This document shows positions 17,180-25,005 of a stretch of 60,652 nt of DNA, piece after piece. Each line of letters starts with the position of its first letter. Positions within the stretch are counted from its first letter, which is position 1. The notes beneath the pieces were generated by a model. That model saw only the letters and a list, made by a program, of their open reading frames with translations. It had not been told where the DNA came from and ran no database searches. The position numbers were made by a program, and so were the translations under genes. Source of the DNA: Chloroflexota bacterium (GTDB lineage Bacteria; Chloroflexota; Anaerolineae; UBA4142; SHND01); NCBI GenBank assembly GCA_016209205.1, contig JACQWQ010000044.1:19806-80457 (forward strand). Reading direction: 5' to 3'.

Positions 17180-17807
17180 ATGAAGTATATTCTGCTCCTC
17201 TGTCTCTGGCTGGCATCGAACACCGGCTGCGCGCCGTTCGTGGATACCATCGTGAATGCCGCCGCGCCCCCCTGCTGCAACAAGCTCCACCACACCCGTC
17301 GCCCCTGCAAATCCAACGCGCGTTCCAATCAGCGCCTTTGCTGATGCGCAAGTTACAGCTACACTCCAAGCTGCGCCCCCCTCCGGTCCCGTTCGACCGA
17401 CGCCGCAGCCCTCCGTGCCCCGTGGATGGAAAACGTTTGTGAGCGAAAAATTGGGCATCGCGCTGGAGTACCCGCCCGAATGGTCAACCCGTGAGGACCC
17501 GGCTGGCGTTACCTTTACCTTGCGCGGCGCGGTGATTCGATTGACCGCGCTCGAAACACGCGGCGCGAACGCGGACGATTTGGCGGGCGCAGGGGACTTG
17601 GGCAACACGCGCTGTATCTCGTTCACAAATCGCCACGGGGTGAAGATCCGCAGCTGCCTGGACACGGTCGCGCGCAGCTATTTTGCCGCGTTCAGCTTCA
17701 ATGCGCCGGGTCGCGCGCGACGCGCGTTTTCCCTGTCCGCGCCGTTCAATCTGGACAAGCCGGATGTAACTCGAGCCATGCTTGACTCGGTGCGCGCTGC
17801 GCCTTGA
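17180..17807 (+). pseudogene. Lipoprotein gene split by a one-base change in a C tract
   Basis: An ATG at 17180 (AGGTGAAAG upstream) opens a lipoprotein signal MKYILLLCLWLASNTGC with a lipobox cysteine, then reads APFVDTIVNAAAPP and goes off frame at a run of six C residues at 17267-17272. The continuing frame, open from 17256, encodes a Pro/Thr linker and a ~130-residue domain beginning GWKTFVSEKLGIALEYPPEW, typical of extracytoplasmic proteins. One extra C would restore a single 209-residue lipoprotein. This may be a sequencing error or a reversible phase switch. Confidence 0.75.
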
Positions 17808-17818
17808 CAAAATCAAAA

Positions 17819-17847
17819 GGGTGGCAAGCACTTGTGCTTGCCACCCC
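17819..17847. terminator. Perfect palindromic terminator between convergent genes
   Basis: GGTGGCAAGCAC / GTGCTTGCCACC around a TT loop, with a flanking A-rich stretch, between the lipoprotein gene and the minus-strand BNR-type gene. It probably ends both transcripts. Confidence 0.8.
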
Positions 17848-17867
17848 ATTCGTTCGATTGCCCTCCG

Positions 17868-19574
17868 TTATCGTTCTTCGTTCTCTTTGCCCTTGAAAAA
17901 GTAGATGTCTTCTTCGACGGAATCACCGCCCCGTCCATGTGTGTCCGCCCAGACGACATGGGGCCGTCCTGAGGGATCCACGGCGACCCACATATAGTCA
18001 CCGAGGAACCCGGCTTGCAGCGGATTGTTCGCCAGTGTAAGGTTCGGCATGGAACTCGTCGTTATGCGGCGATACTGGAATGCTGGCGAATTGGAGGCAG
18101 GGTTGCGTACGCGTACCAGTGTAATATCGTTACAACCCGTCGTCTCGCAATCGCCATAGCTGCGATCATAATAGGCGACCCACAAGCGATTGCCCTTTGG
18201 GGCGACGGCGCTCCACGGCTGCCATTGCGCGGTCTTGCCAAATTCGCGCTGGGGTGTGATGTTTCGCGTGTCGCTCCACGTCGCGCCCCCGTCGGTAGAG
18301 AACGCGTAAAACACGTCGTTATTGCACGGCGGCGTCGAGGTTGCGGCGTTGCCGGTATCGCATGGCGGTCCACCATTACGAAAATCCGACCAGACCACAT
18401 AGAGACGATTGTCCAGGTCCACCGAAACCGAGATGGAGGTGAATTCGGGTACGCGATAGCCGTTGGGCGGCAAGCGCTGGCGTCCGGCGGGACAGCCCTC
18501 CGGGCTGGGTCCGGTGGGGTGATTGTCAATCAGGTCGCCGACCTTGACGGGTGCGCTCCAGTTGGCAGGATTCGTGCAATCGGCGCTGCCCGGACATTTG
18601 ACGAACAAAACTTGGTTGACGCCGGGCAGGGGAGTGTTGCCGTTGCCGAACGTAACACACAGCGTGCCGTCTTTCCCGACGACGGGATGCGAACCCTGGT
18701 CTTGGTCGCAGGCATTCGGATTGGCCGAGCCGCTAAAGACGGTGCAGGCGCCGGATGCGCCGCTGATTTCTACGCCGAGCGACCAGGTTGCGCCGCCATC
18801 CGAAGATTGGCTAAAGAAGATCGGGCTGTCTACGCCCACACCTGCGCCAGTGGCAAAGTTAAAGCGTGTCCAGGTCGCATAGACATTATTCCGTTTGGGA
18901 CTGTTTTCGCCTTGATCGGCGACGATAAACTCTTTGTCGTGAAAGATGTCGGGATTGTTGTCACTGGCGACGACTCCCAGCGGAACGGTTCGCAAAGTCT
19001 GGAACGAAAGCGCCGCCGGGGTATGACAAAACGCGCCGCCAATCCCGGCGTTCGATTTCGCAACGACAAACGCGCTGGCAAACGAGCCCACATCAAAGAG
19101 GACTCCTCCGACATACGCGTTCCCGTCGAAATCGAAGGTAGCCGTTGGGTCGCTGCAAGCATCCGCCGTGTGTCCGTCGGCTAAAACGAATTGGTAGAAC
19201 GGCGGGGTTTGATCGCCCCACGTTTTGCTGCCGTCAAAGGACCACGCATAGCCGCAGTGGTTGAACCCAAGGCGCGAATCGTTTTGCCCCCCAATTAAAT
19301 TTTGCGGATTGCGCGGGTTGACGGCAATCACTTCTTCCGCTTGGCGGCGGAGGGAACAGTCCTGGTTCATGCGGATGTTCGTTATGCCGCCTTGCGAAAA
19401 TGTTTTTTGACACCCCTGTGTTCCTGCGGTGGAAGGCGGACTGCCCTCTTTCCGCTTTCCGCCCCCGGCGCGCCGCTCGAGTTCGCCGGAGCTGCCAAGA
19501 ACTGCATACAAAGTCCCCGAAGACAGGAGCTGTTCGTATTGTGCTTTTTGTACTTGCCCGAGTTCAATCGCCAA
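17868..19574 (-). CDS. BNR/sialidase-fold secreted repeat protein, 5' end doubtful
   Basis: A 568-residue propeller-like protein with Asp-box-type repeats (SQSSDGGATW, FSTDGGATWSDT, FDGSKTWGD) and paired cysteines, as in exo-sialidase-like surface proteins; no sialidase catalytic set is visible. The frame begins at a weak TTG with no signal peptide. The same frame stays open upstream for ~28 codons (reading AYTSQTPANKVLARG) until it meets an intergenic repeat near 19640. An ATG with a good ribosome-binding site at 19620 is one base out of frame. The gene has therefore probably lost its signal-peptide end. Confidence 0.65.
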   Translation of the reverse strand: MAIELGQVQKAQYEQLLSSGTLYAVLGSSGELERRAGGGKRKEGSPPSTAGTQGCQKTFSQGGITNIRMNQDCSLRRQAEEVIAVNPRNPQNLIGGQNDSRLGFNHCGYAWSFDGSKTWGDQTPPFYQFVLADGHTADACSDPTATFDFDGNAYVGGVLFDVGSFASAFVVAKSNAGIGGAFCHTPAALSFQTLRTVPLGVVASDNNPDIFHDKEFIVADQGENSPKRNNVYATWTRFNFATGAGVGVDSPIFFSQSSDGGATWSLGVEISGASGACTVFSGSANPNACDQDQGSHPVVGKDGTLCVTFGNGNTPLPGVNQVLFVKCPGSADCTNPANWSAPVKVGDLIDNHPTGPSPEGCPAGRQRLPPNGYRVPEFTSISVSVDLDNRLYVVWSDFRNGGPPCDTGNAATSTPPCNNDVFYAFSTDGGATWSDTRNITPQREFGKTAQWQPWSAVAPKGNRLWVAYYDRSYGDCETTGCNDITLVRVRNPASNSPAFQYRRITTSSMPNLTLANNPLQAGFLGDYMWVAVDPSGRPHVVWADTHGRGGDSVEEDIYFFKGKENEER

Positions 19575-20464
19575 GCCGCGTGCAAGGACTTTGTTGGCAG
19601 GAGTTTGAGAAGTATAGGCATTCTCCTTTCCACCAGGGCTTTTGCAAAGTCGCTTGACAGCCGGATGTCATCCCTCAATTCTTCGTGCGATGAACTGCAT
19701 CGCCACAAGTTTTCGAACGGAGCGAAGGCGGAGTGTCCGATGCAGTTCATCGGCGAAATCTCGCTTGTGCCCGCGCATTGAGATTTCTCGCGGAGTTTAC
19801 TCGCGATGGAGTTCATCGCACGAAGGATTGAGGGGCTGCTCAGAAACTTCCGGTGCTCCACTTGAGTTAGCGGACGGAAAACGCGAATCCCTCAATTCCC
19901 TCAATACTTCGGGACAAGCCAAGCGCGAATTCCGCCAAGACCTTCGATGGTTTATGGAATTGGCTACACTTCCACCGCGAACGTCGAAATCTACGCGACT
20001 TGGCAAAACCCCGAAGGTCTCGCGGCAGCTAACTTGGCCGTATCAGATTTAGCGGCGTGCAACGGCGATGCAGAAACAAACGCGCAAAATGCAAGACCCG
20101 GATTCGCGCAGGGCGAAATTATCCAGGGCTTGTCACTGGAGCGTGAGGTTGCTTTGCACTAGATTTGGAGGCAGCCCGGACGGGATGGTTTGCAGCTCGT
20201 CCAACCGGGCAAGAATGGAGCGGACGTTGGATTGCCGAATTGCTTACGACTTTTGAATCACGAGCACACGCCAAGACAGGGTATGCTTTGTCTCACCGGC
20301 TGCGACGGAATGCGTCTCTTGGAGTAATCAACGCGACCGTTGTAGGTGTCCGCTGTCAGACTGGGGAAAATGAGCGTCAAACGCGTTTCATCTATTATAA
20401 CACTGGCGTCAATACCTCGAATCTGGTGCTGTGCCACGAATCAAATATATCGTCACGAAACGAT
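19575..20464. repeat. Repeat-rich region without a convincing gene
   Basis: From ~19640 to 19925 there is a mosaic of the GAAATCTC repeat family (GATGCAGTTCATCGGCGAAA, TTGAGATTTCTCGCGG, GCTCAGAAACTTCCGG), related to that at 14846-15115. From 19930 to 20460 only short, poorly coding frames exist (the longest ~110 residues); none has a recognisable family or ribosome-binding site. Confidence 0.7.
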
Positions 20465-20493
20465 TTGCCTAATCCGCATCCTTGTGTTATAGT
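20465..20493 (+). promoter_or_regulatory. Sigma70-type promoter of the RRM gene
   Basis: TTGCCT at 20465-20470 and TATAGT at 20488-20493 with a 17-bp spacer. Transcription would start near 20500, giving a leader of about 155 nt. Confidence 0.65.
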
Positions 20494-20499
20494 CCGATT

Positions 20500-20656
20500 G
20501 TAATTCACAAGGAAATCCGGTACACGAATCCGCCCGGTCTTGAGACGCGGGCGGTTTCTTTTCCGCGTGACGTACGGCGATCAGTGTTTTTATGAGTGAG
20601 GCGGACCCGAGCGGGCGCGCCGCGCCTCTTTCGTCCGGTCCAAAGGAGTAACTCAA
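20500..20656 (+). promoter_or_regulatory. Structured leader with attenuator-like hairpin
   Basis: The leader contains CCGCCCG / CGGGCGG around GTCTTGAGACG followed by TTTCTTTT, an intrinsic-terminator-like element some 40 nt into the transcript. A second stem pairs GGACC with GGTCC around a G/C-rich core just before the AAAGGAG ribosome-binding site. It suggests conditional expression of the RNA-binding protein, perhaps autoregulation. Confidence 0.5.
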
Positions 20657-20971
20657 GTGGAATCAAAATTATACGTCGGCAATCTGTCTTATGGCACAAC
20701 CGAGAACGATTTGCGTCAGCTCTTTGCGCAGGCGGGTGAAATCCGACAAATCGCTCTCATTACCGACAAGTATTCGGGACAGCCCAAGGGCTTTGGCTTT
20801 GTGGAGATGTCAAATCAAGCGGACGCGGAAAAAGCGATTCGCATGTTTAACGACCAGGAATTGGATGGCCGTCGTCTCGTCGTGAACATTGCGCGCCCGC
20901 GCGAAGAACGCAGCAGCAGCGGCTATCGCGGCGGTTCGGGAAACCGCCGCGGCGGTAGAGGACGTTATTGA
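20657..20971 (+). CDS. RRM-domain RNA-binding protein
   Basis: A 104-residue single RRM protein: RNP2 is KLYVGNL (~4-10) and RNP1 is KGFGFVEM (~44-51); a Ser/Gly/Arg tail (~85-104) resembles RGG-type tails. Bacterial members (Rbp proteins) bind RNA and are often cold- or stress-induced. The GTG at 20657 follows AAAGGAG by about seven bases. A long structured leader precedes it. A 49-bp gap leads to a small gene on the same strand. Confidence 0.92.
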   Translation: MESKLYVGNLSYGTTENDLRQLFAQAGEIRQIALITDKYSGQPKGFGFVEMSNQADAEKAIRMFNDQELDGRRLVVNIARPREERSSSGYRGGSGNRRGGRGRY

Positions 20972-21020
20972 TTCAACCGATAGTCCAAGAGAGCGGCGCG
21001 GGATTAGCGAGGAGCGGCCA

Positions 21021-21326
21021 ATGATGCAAGAGAAATTCTCTTTGGGCAAAATCGTCTCGGGCTATGACGTCTGGATGCAGGCGATGGGACGCGCGGCAAG
21101 TAAAAAAATTGAATTCGGTGTGTGGTGGCGTTTGGACGCAACGTATTGGCGCGTCGTGTGGCTTGAGGCGACCGGCGAATTGTGCGCGGCGGAACGCAAG
21201 CCCTCGGACCGCTATGTGGTGCTGTGCCGGTTAGAGAAAAAAGAGGTCAACGACTTTATGCGCAAATGGTATGACGGCGACGATTTGCATGCGCTCTTGC
21301 GGCATTTCGGGTTGGCGTCCGGCTAA
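21021..21326 (+). CDS. Unrecognised 101-residue protein
   Basis: A compact protein rich in Trp, Lys and Glu (FGVWWRLDATYWRVVWLE near residue 40) ending LLRHFGLASG. No motif, signal peptide or membrane segment. GGAG upstream supports the ATG at 21021. It is probably co-transcribed with the RRM gene and ends before a strong terminator. Confidence 0.65.
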   Translation: MMQEKFSLGKIVSGYDVWMQAMGRAASKKIEFGVWWRLDATYWRVVWLEATGELCAAERKPSDRYVVLCRLEKKEVNDFMRKWYDGDDLHALLRHFGLASG

Positions 21327-21365
21327 GCGCACGCGGCAAGGCAGCCCCCACCGCGCGTGGTTTTG

Positions 21366-21408
21366 AAAAAAAAGCGGTCTTGTTCAACCGAGCAAGACCG
21401 CTTTTGCG
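21366..21408. terminator. Intrinsic terminator between convergent genes
   Basis: AAAAGCGGTCTTG / CAAGACCGCTTTT (loop TTCAACCGAG) with A/T tracts on both sides, between the plus-strand RRM operon and the minus-strand pair ending at 21421. Confidence 0.92.
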
Positions 21409-21420
21409 TATGGCGCGCCG

Positions 21421-21699
21421 TCAGTCCGAGGCGCTGTCGCGGTTCAAGGCGAGCAGCGGCACAGTCTCTTTGATCGCGGCTGCGACTTGGGCGCCCTCGG
21501 CGGCGGTCATCCAAATCTGTTCAAAGTCCAGCGTCATGACGCTGAGTGGCTCGGCGTGGCGCGTGCGATTGTTTTGCCATTGGCGATGCAGGGTGCTAAA
21601 TTGGCGGCAGTTGACGTGATACGTATGCGCGCCCGGGGCGCGTGCGCCGATCGAACGTGCCCGCAAGTCCGCGGTCGTGCGAATCTCTAAAATCTCCAT
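21421..21699 (-). CDS. Unrecognised 92-residue protein
   Basis: Starts MEILEIRTTADLRARSIG; no recognised domain, signal or membrane segment. The ATG at 21699 is preceded by GGGAGGACCT, a clear ribosome-binding site, which excludes the longer upstream extension. It lies 83 bp downstream of another small minus-strand gene, so the two are probably one unit. Confidence 0.65.
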   Translation of the reverse strand: MEILEIRTTADLRARSIGARAPGAHTYHVNCRQFSTLHRQWQNNRTRHAEPLSVMTLDFEQIWMTAAEGAQVAAAIKETVPLLALNRDSASD

Positions 21700-21782
21700 A
21701 GGTCCTCCCATGTTTCGTCGGGGCCCTTGATCCGGTCCGACCGAAAGCGCGGCGGGCGCGCCTTTGTCGGAGCGCAAGCCCG

Positions 21783-22148
21783 TTATTTCAAAACGTCCAG
21801 TAATGCCTCCTCAAAGGGGGTGGCGCGTGGGTGCAAGAGCTGCGCCAGTCCGTCGAGATTCACGCGCAGGACGCGTACGGGCTTGCCGTCCGTAGAGATC
21901 AAGTCTTCCCATTTGTTGTCTGCGGCTCTGCCAATTTCGACAGCGATCGGTCCGCCGCCATCGCCGGGCGCAATGTAATAATCCGCGTGGCGCGCTTGCG
22001 GATCTATGTTGTACATGGTCTTGACAAAGTACGCTTCGGTCGTTTGCATGAAACCGGTCGCGCCGTACGTGTCGGGGTAGCGCGCTTTGAGCGCGTTACT
22101 GAGTCGAAAGCGGAGCTCTCCCAGAACTTCGCGTAGGGTGTTGGGCAT
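21783..22148 (-). CDS. Unrecognised 121-residue protein
   Basis: Starts MPNTLREVLGELRFRLSNAL, ends FEEALLDVLK; the middle (ADYYIAPGDGGGPIAVEIG) is not a known motif. The ATG at 22148 has AAAGGA upstream. The first gene of a two-gene minus-strand unit. Function unknown. Confidence 0.65.
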   Translation of the reverse strand: MPNTLREVLGELRFRLSNALKARYPDTYGATGFMQTTEAYFVKTMYNIDPQARHADYYIAPGDGGGPIAVEIGRAADNKWEDLISTDGKPVRVLRVNLDGLAQLLHPRATPFEEALLDVLK

Positions 22149-22559
22149 GGGTCCACGTTCCTTTCGCCTGCGGTCTCTCGCTTTGCACTGCCCTTGCGCG
22201 TAGGAAACAAAAAACCGACGCGTGGGCAGCGTCTGCACAAGGTCGGTTCACTCGTCGCGCGCGGGAGCGCTCTGTGAGCGTTGATTTTTGCTGAGGCAAC
22301 ACCCGCGCGATGCTGTGGGGTGTCAAGCGGGGACGAAATGGCTATTCGATTTTGGGCAAGTGAGTTCGCTTATGGTGCATGAATTGTAACACCCTTCACT
22401 GTGGCGTCAATGCGCCCCACGCGCAGGGAAACGCGTTGGCACGCAAGTTTTTTTCGCAAGTCGCGCGGGCGATTTTTTGTGATGCTGTACACGAAACGCG
22501 CCACGCGTTATCACCAAACATAACTCGTGGCGCGTGGAACGACCTTTAACGCGAATTAC
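22149..22559. other. Intergenic region with two hairpins
   Basis: No gene seen. On the minus strand, AACCGAC / GTCGGTT followed by TTTTGTTT at ~22210-22247 resembles an intrinsic terminator ahead of the small-gene pair. CACGCGCCACG / CGTGGCGCG at ~22497-22541 sits just after the EB_dh-type cytochrome stop and could end the cytochrome operon. Confidence 0.55.
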
Positions 22560-24119
22560 TTATTTCGCTACGTGACAGGTCGTGCACTGGTTTTCGGTGA
22601 ATGCAACATGGCTGTCCGGGAATTTGGGTGCGCCTGCCGCGCCGGTCGCGTGACAGACCAGACACCCGGACGTCGCATGATTCGCCGGAATGTTGGGCGG
22701 GCCGCCCGCTGCCGTTCCGGGTTGCGCCGCGACCTGTTCGATCTTTTGTCCTGCTTGCGCAAAGACCAGCTTGAGCGCACTCGTGCTGTATGCATGACGC
22801 ACCTGCGCATTGTTGAATGCCGACAGACCGAAATAGTACGGCTTGCTCAAGTCGCTAAACTGCACATCATATTTGCTGCCCGTAAAGAGCTTGCGTCCGA
22901 TAGCCAGCGTCCATTTGCCGTCTTGCCAACTCGCCACGGTGGGCAAATCGCCGCGGTCGCCGGTGAACGGTGCAATCGCGATCGAGGCAACTTCATCGCC
23001 TGCGTTGAACAGGTTGTTGTTGAACGCGACCTTGTTCTGATTCAAAATCCAGTACGTGCCGCCCGCATTCGCCGCCGGTCCGTTCTGGCTCATGAATTCG
23101 GGCACGCCGTTCTTGAGCGCGACATCCGTGTAACCGCCGCTGGTTTTGGGATCGCTCTTGCGACCGGCTTCGGGCGCGGTCTTGGCATCATAGCGCGTCG
23201 CATCCAGATATTGGTCGTCGGTTTGTCCGACGGGTCCCGTGCGCACCAATTTGAGATGCCAAATGTCGCCCAGCTCACCTTCTTTGGGCGCGTACTTGTT
23301 GCCAAACGCTTTGCCCGGTTCGCCGACGTGACAGGTTGCCATGCAGCCCTGTTGTTGAAAGCCGGTGATGCCGTTAATGTCCCAAATCATCGCCGTCTTG
23401 TCTTCATAGTATTTGTTGTTGTCGCCCCCCTTGTCGTCGGGGTCCTTCAATTTCACCCAGCTGCCGTCGGCTTGTTTCACAAACGGGCTGCGGCGGAACG
23501 ATTGGGTGGAATCATCATACTGCACGAGGAAATAGATCATGTCGCCGCTATAAACGGATTTGATGGTCGCGGTGGTTTCCCCGTTCGGGAAATTCATGCC
23601 GCCACTCAGTTTGACGGTCGTGGTGGGCGCATTTGCCCACGCTGGGTCTGCCGCCAATTTGTTCAAATCTACCGCGCCGTTGACAGGCACTGCCACCACC
23701 GTATTCGGGTCAGCTTGCACCGCGCCCTCTGCCGTCGCGCCCTGATTCACGTTGACAGAGATCTGCGTGGTGTTGTATTGACCGCCCGCATCTGCCGCGA
23801 GCACGCGCAAGGCATAGACCCCGGCGGGCAGCTTTGTAACATCCCATGTTGCCAAAACGTCGTCGGTTACCGGCGTGTCGTGCGTTTCACCATCTACCCA
23901 GACCCAGGTGGTGCTGCCGGGTGCTTTGTATTCGACCTTGTAAAAGCCGAAATCGGGACCCGCTGCCGTACCTTCGATTTCTACGGTGCCGCTCACCGCC
24001 GCGCCGCTCAACGGCGCGCTGATGCTGGGATTTGGCGGCGTCGCGGTCGTCAGCTGCGCAAACAGAACCAACACCGCTATCGCCACTGCCACAGCCAAGC
24101 CAAGTTTTTTGCTCACCAT
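22560..24119 (-). CDS. Ethylbenzene-dehydrogenase-type haem protein with C-terminal di-haem module
   Basis: A 519-residue exported protein. After a signal peptide and an Ig-like segment (~30-125), residues ~150-455 match the EB_dh haem-binding domain of the gamma subunits of DMSO reductase-family enzymes. This domain carries an unusual CX3CH motif (CMATCH, 259-264) within the segment GITGFQQQGCMATCHVGEP. The last ~40 residues hold two CXXCH motifs (CLVCH, CTTCH) separated by GAPKFPDSH, a module shared with its operon neighbours. AAGGAGG precedes the ATG at 24119. Family knowledge suggests electron transfer in the exterior or periplasmic space; no molybdenum catalytic subunit is in the window. 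Confidence 0.85.
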   Translation of the reverse strand: MVSKKLGLAVAVAIAVLVLFAQLTTATPPNPSISAPLSGAAVSGTVEIEGTAAGPDFGFYKVEYKAPGSTTWVWVDGETHDTPVTDDVLATWDVTKLPAGVYALRVLAADAGGQYNTTQISVNVNQGATAEGAVQADPNTVVAVPVNGAVDLNKLAADPAWANAPTTTVKLSGGMNFPNGETTATIKSVYSGDMIYFLVQYDDSTQSFRRSPFVKQADGSWVKLKDPDDKGGDNNKYYEDKTAMIWDINGITGFQQQGCMATCHVGEPGKAFGNKYAPKEGELGDIWHLKLVRTGPVGQTDDQYLDATRYDAKTAPEAGRKSDPKTSGGYTDVALKNGVPEFMSQNGPAANAGGTYWILNQNKVAFNNNLFNAGDEVASIAIAPFTGDRGDLPTVASWQDGKWTLAIGRKLFTGSKYDVQFSDLSKPYYFGLSAFNNAQVRHAYSTSALKLVFAQAGQKIEQVAAQPGTAAGGPPNIPANHATSGCLVCHATGAAGAPKFPDSHVAFTENQCTTCHVAK

Positions 24120-24389
24120 ACGCCTCCTTGAATCACCGGAATCATGTTCCGGTCTTGTGGAATAAAAAAACCGTTCAACACCATCTGTTGAAAGGCACAC
24201 TACACCTTCATCGGCGTTCCCAGGCGACCGGCTGGCAGTTTGCTTTGGTCAAGGCCTGCCGGGGTGCTTGTGGGTCAGAGCAATCATAACTCAACGGCAA
24301 GTATACAAAGCGCGTGCGCAATGGCGATGCCGATTGCGTCCTAATTTGGTCAAGATTTGTTTCAAATTTTAATTCGGACATTTGACCCA

Positions 24390-24418
24390 TTGAAAACAGC
24401 GCCAAGTCGGTCTACAAT
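24390..24418 (+). promoter_or_regulatory. Promoter of the 110-residue gene
   Basis: TTGAAA at 24390-24395 and TACAAT at 24413-24418, spacer 17 bp. The predicted leader of about 100 nt holds three simple hairpins (GTTCCC/GGGGAC, GTGG/CCAC and CGCAAAG/CTTTTGCG). The remainder of the 24120-24526 gap contains no gene. Confidence 0.65.
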
Positions 24419-24526
24419 GACGCGCGTAGTAAGGAGCCGCGTTCCCGACCTGGGGACAGCGTGGCACATCAGATCCACAGCGTAGTGACGCAAAGCCGGT
24501 CTTTTGCGCGGGGCAGGGAGAGACGC

Positions 24527-24859
24527 ATGAAACTTGATTGGCAAGATCTTTCGGAGCAATTCCTCAGCGCATTCGATGGCTGGGACCAAGAGCCCGCATC
24601 AGAATTGATTCGAATCATAGATTTGTTCGCACACGACTCGCATGAACGGCGCGAATTGTGGTGGTATGCGATGGCATTGATGATGGAAGACTGTGAACAA
24701 GTATGGCGCATCGGCGCGCAGGCATTGGGCGGGCGTCGGTGGCTGTACTTTCGCACCATCGGCGGCGACGAATTCCCTTTGCCCGATACCGGCTTGTCAC
24801 TGGAGCAAGAAACGGAATTGCGCCGACAGGTTTTGCTTGGAGCGGCGACTCGCAACTGA
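24527..24859 (+). CDS. Unrecognised 110-residue protein inside the cytochrome operon gap
   Basis: MKLDWQDLSEQFLSAFDGWD; Trp-rich, acidic, soluble, no recognised motif. It lies on the opposite strand between two cytochrome genes and has its own promoter and terminator, so it interrupts what would otherwise be one minus-strand operon. ATG at 24527 follows GGGAG. Its similarity in size and style to the genes at 21021-22148 is only impressionistic. Confidence 0.6.
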   Translation: MKLDWQDLSEQFLSAFDGWDQEPASELIRIIDLFAHDSHERRELWWYAMALMMEDCEQVWRIGAQALGGRRWLYFRTIGGDEFPLPDTGLSLEQETELRRQVLLGAATRN

Positions 24860-24879
24860 TACCACTCGGTTCATGGGAC

Positions 24880-24917
24880 AAAAAAATCCTGCGCTAATTC
24901 TCGCGCAGGATTTTTTT
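24880..24917. terminator. Intrinsic terminator
   Basis: AAAAAATCCTGCGC / GCGCAGGATTTTTTT with a TAATTCTC loop; ends the plus-strand 110-residue gene and may act on minus-strand transcription from the 14-haem gene. Confidence 0.92.
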
Positions 24918-25005
24918 GTTGGGGATTTTTTCGTTGGCGCAACACTTTTTGTTGGCACAGCATGGTTCGACTATGCTCGCCACATGGTTGGACTGCTGTC
25001 CCGGA

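Noticed and set aside
19947..20503. Short plus-strand frames (71-112 residues) in the repeat-rich gap
   Set aside because: Composition is unlike neighbouring proteins and there is no ribosome-binding site or family signature.
20510..20575. GGAAATCCGGT...CGGGCGG upstream of the RRM gene as a cobalamin riboswitch
   Set aside because: It lacks the B12 box (GCCACTG) and the multi-stem core; a simple terminator-like hairpin explains the bases.
22527..24131. A 534-codon plus-strand frame opposite the EB_dh-type gene
   Set aside because: Shadow frame; the minus strand has signal peptide, haem motifs and a ribosome-binding site.
24487..24497. GACGCAAAGCC, an exact match to part of the c-di-GMP-I (GEMM) aptamer, in the leader of the 110-residue gene
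   Set aside because: The surrounding bases fold as a plain CGCAAAG/CTTTTGCG hairpin, and the GGGCAAACC segment and the second conserved half of the aptamer are absent. Probably coincidence.
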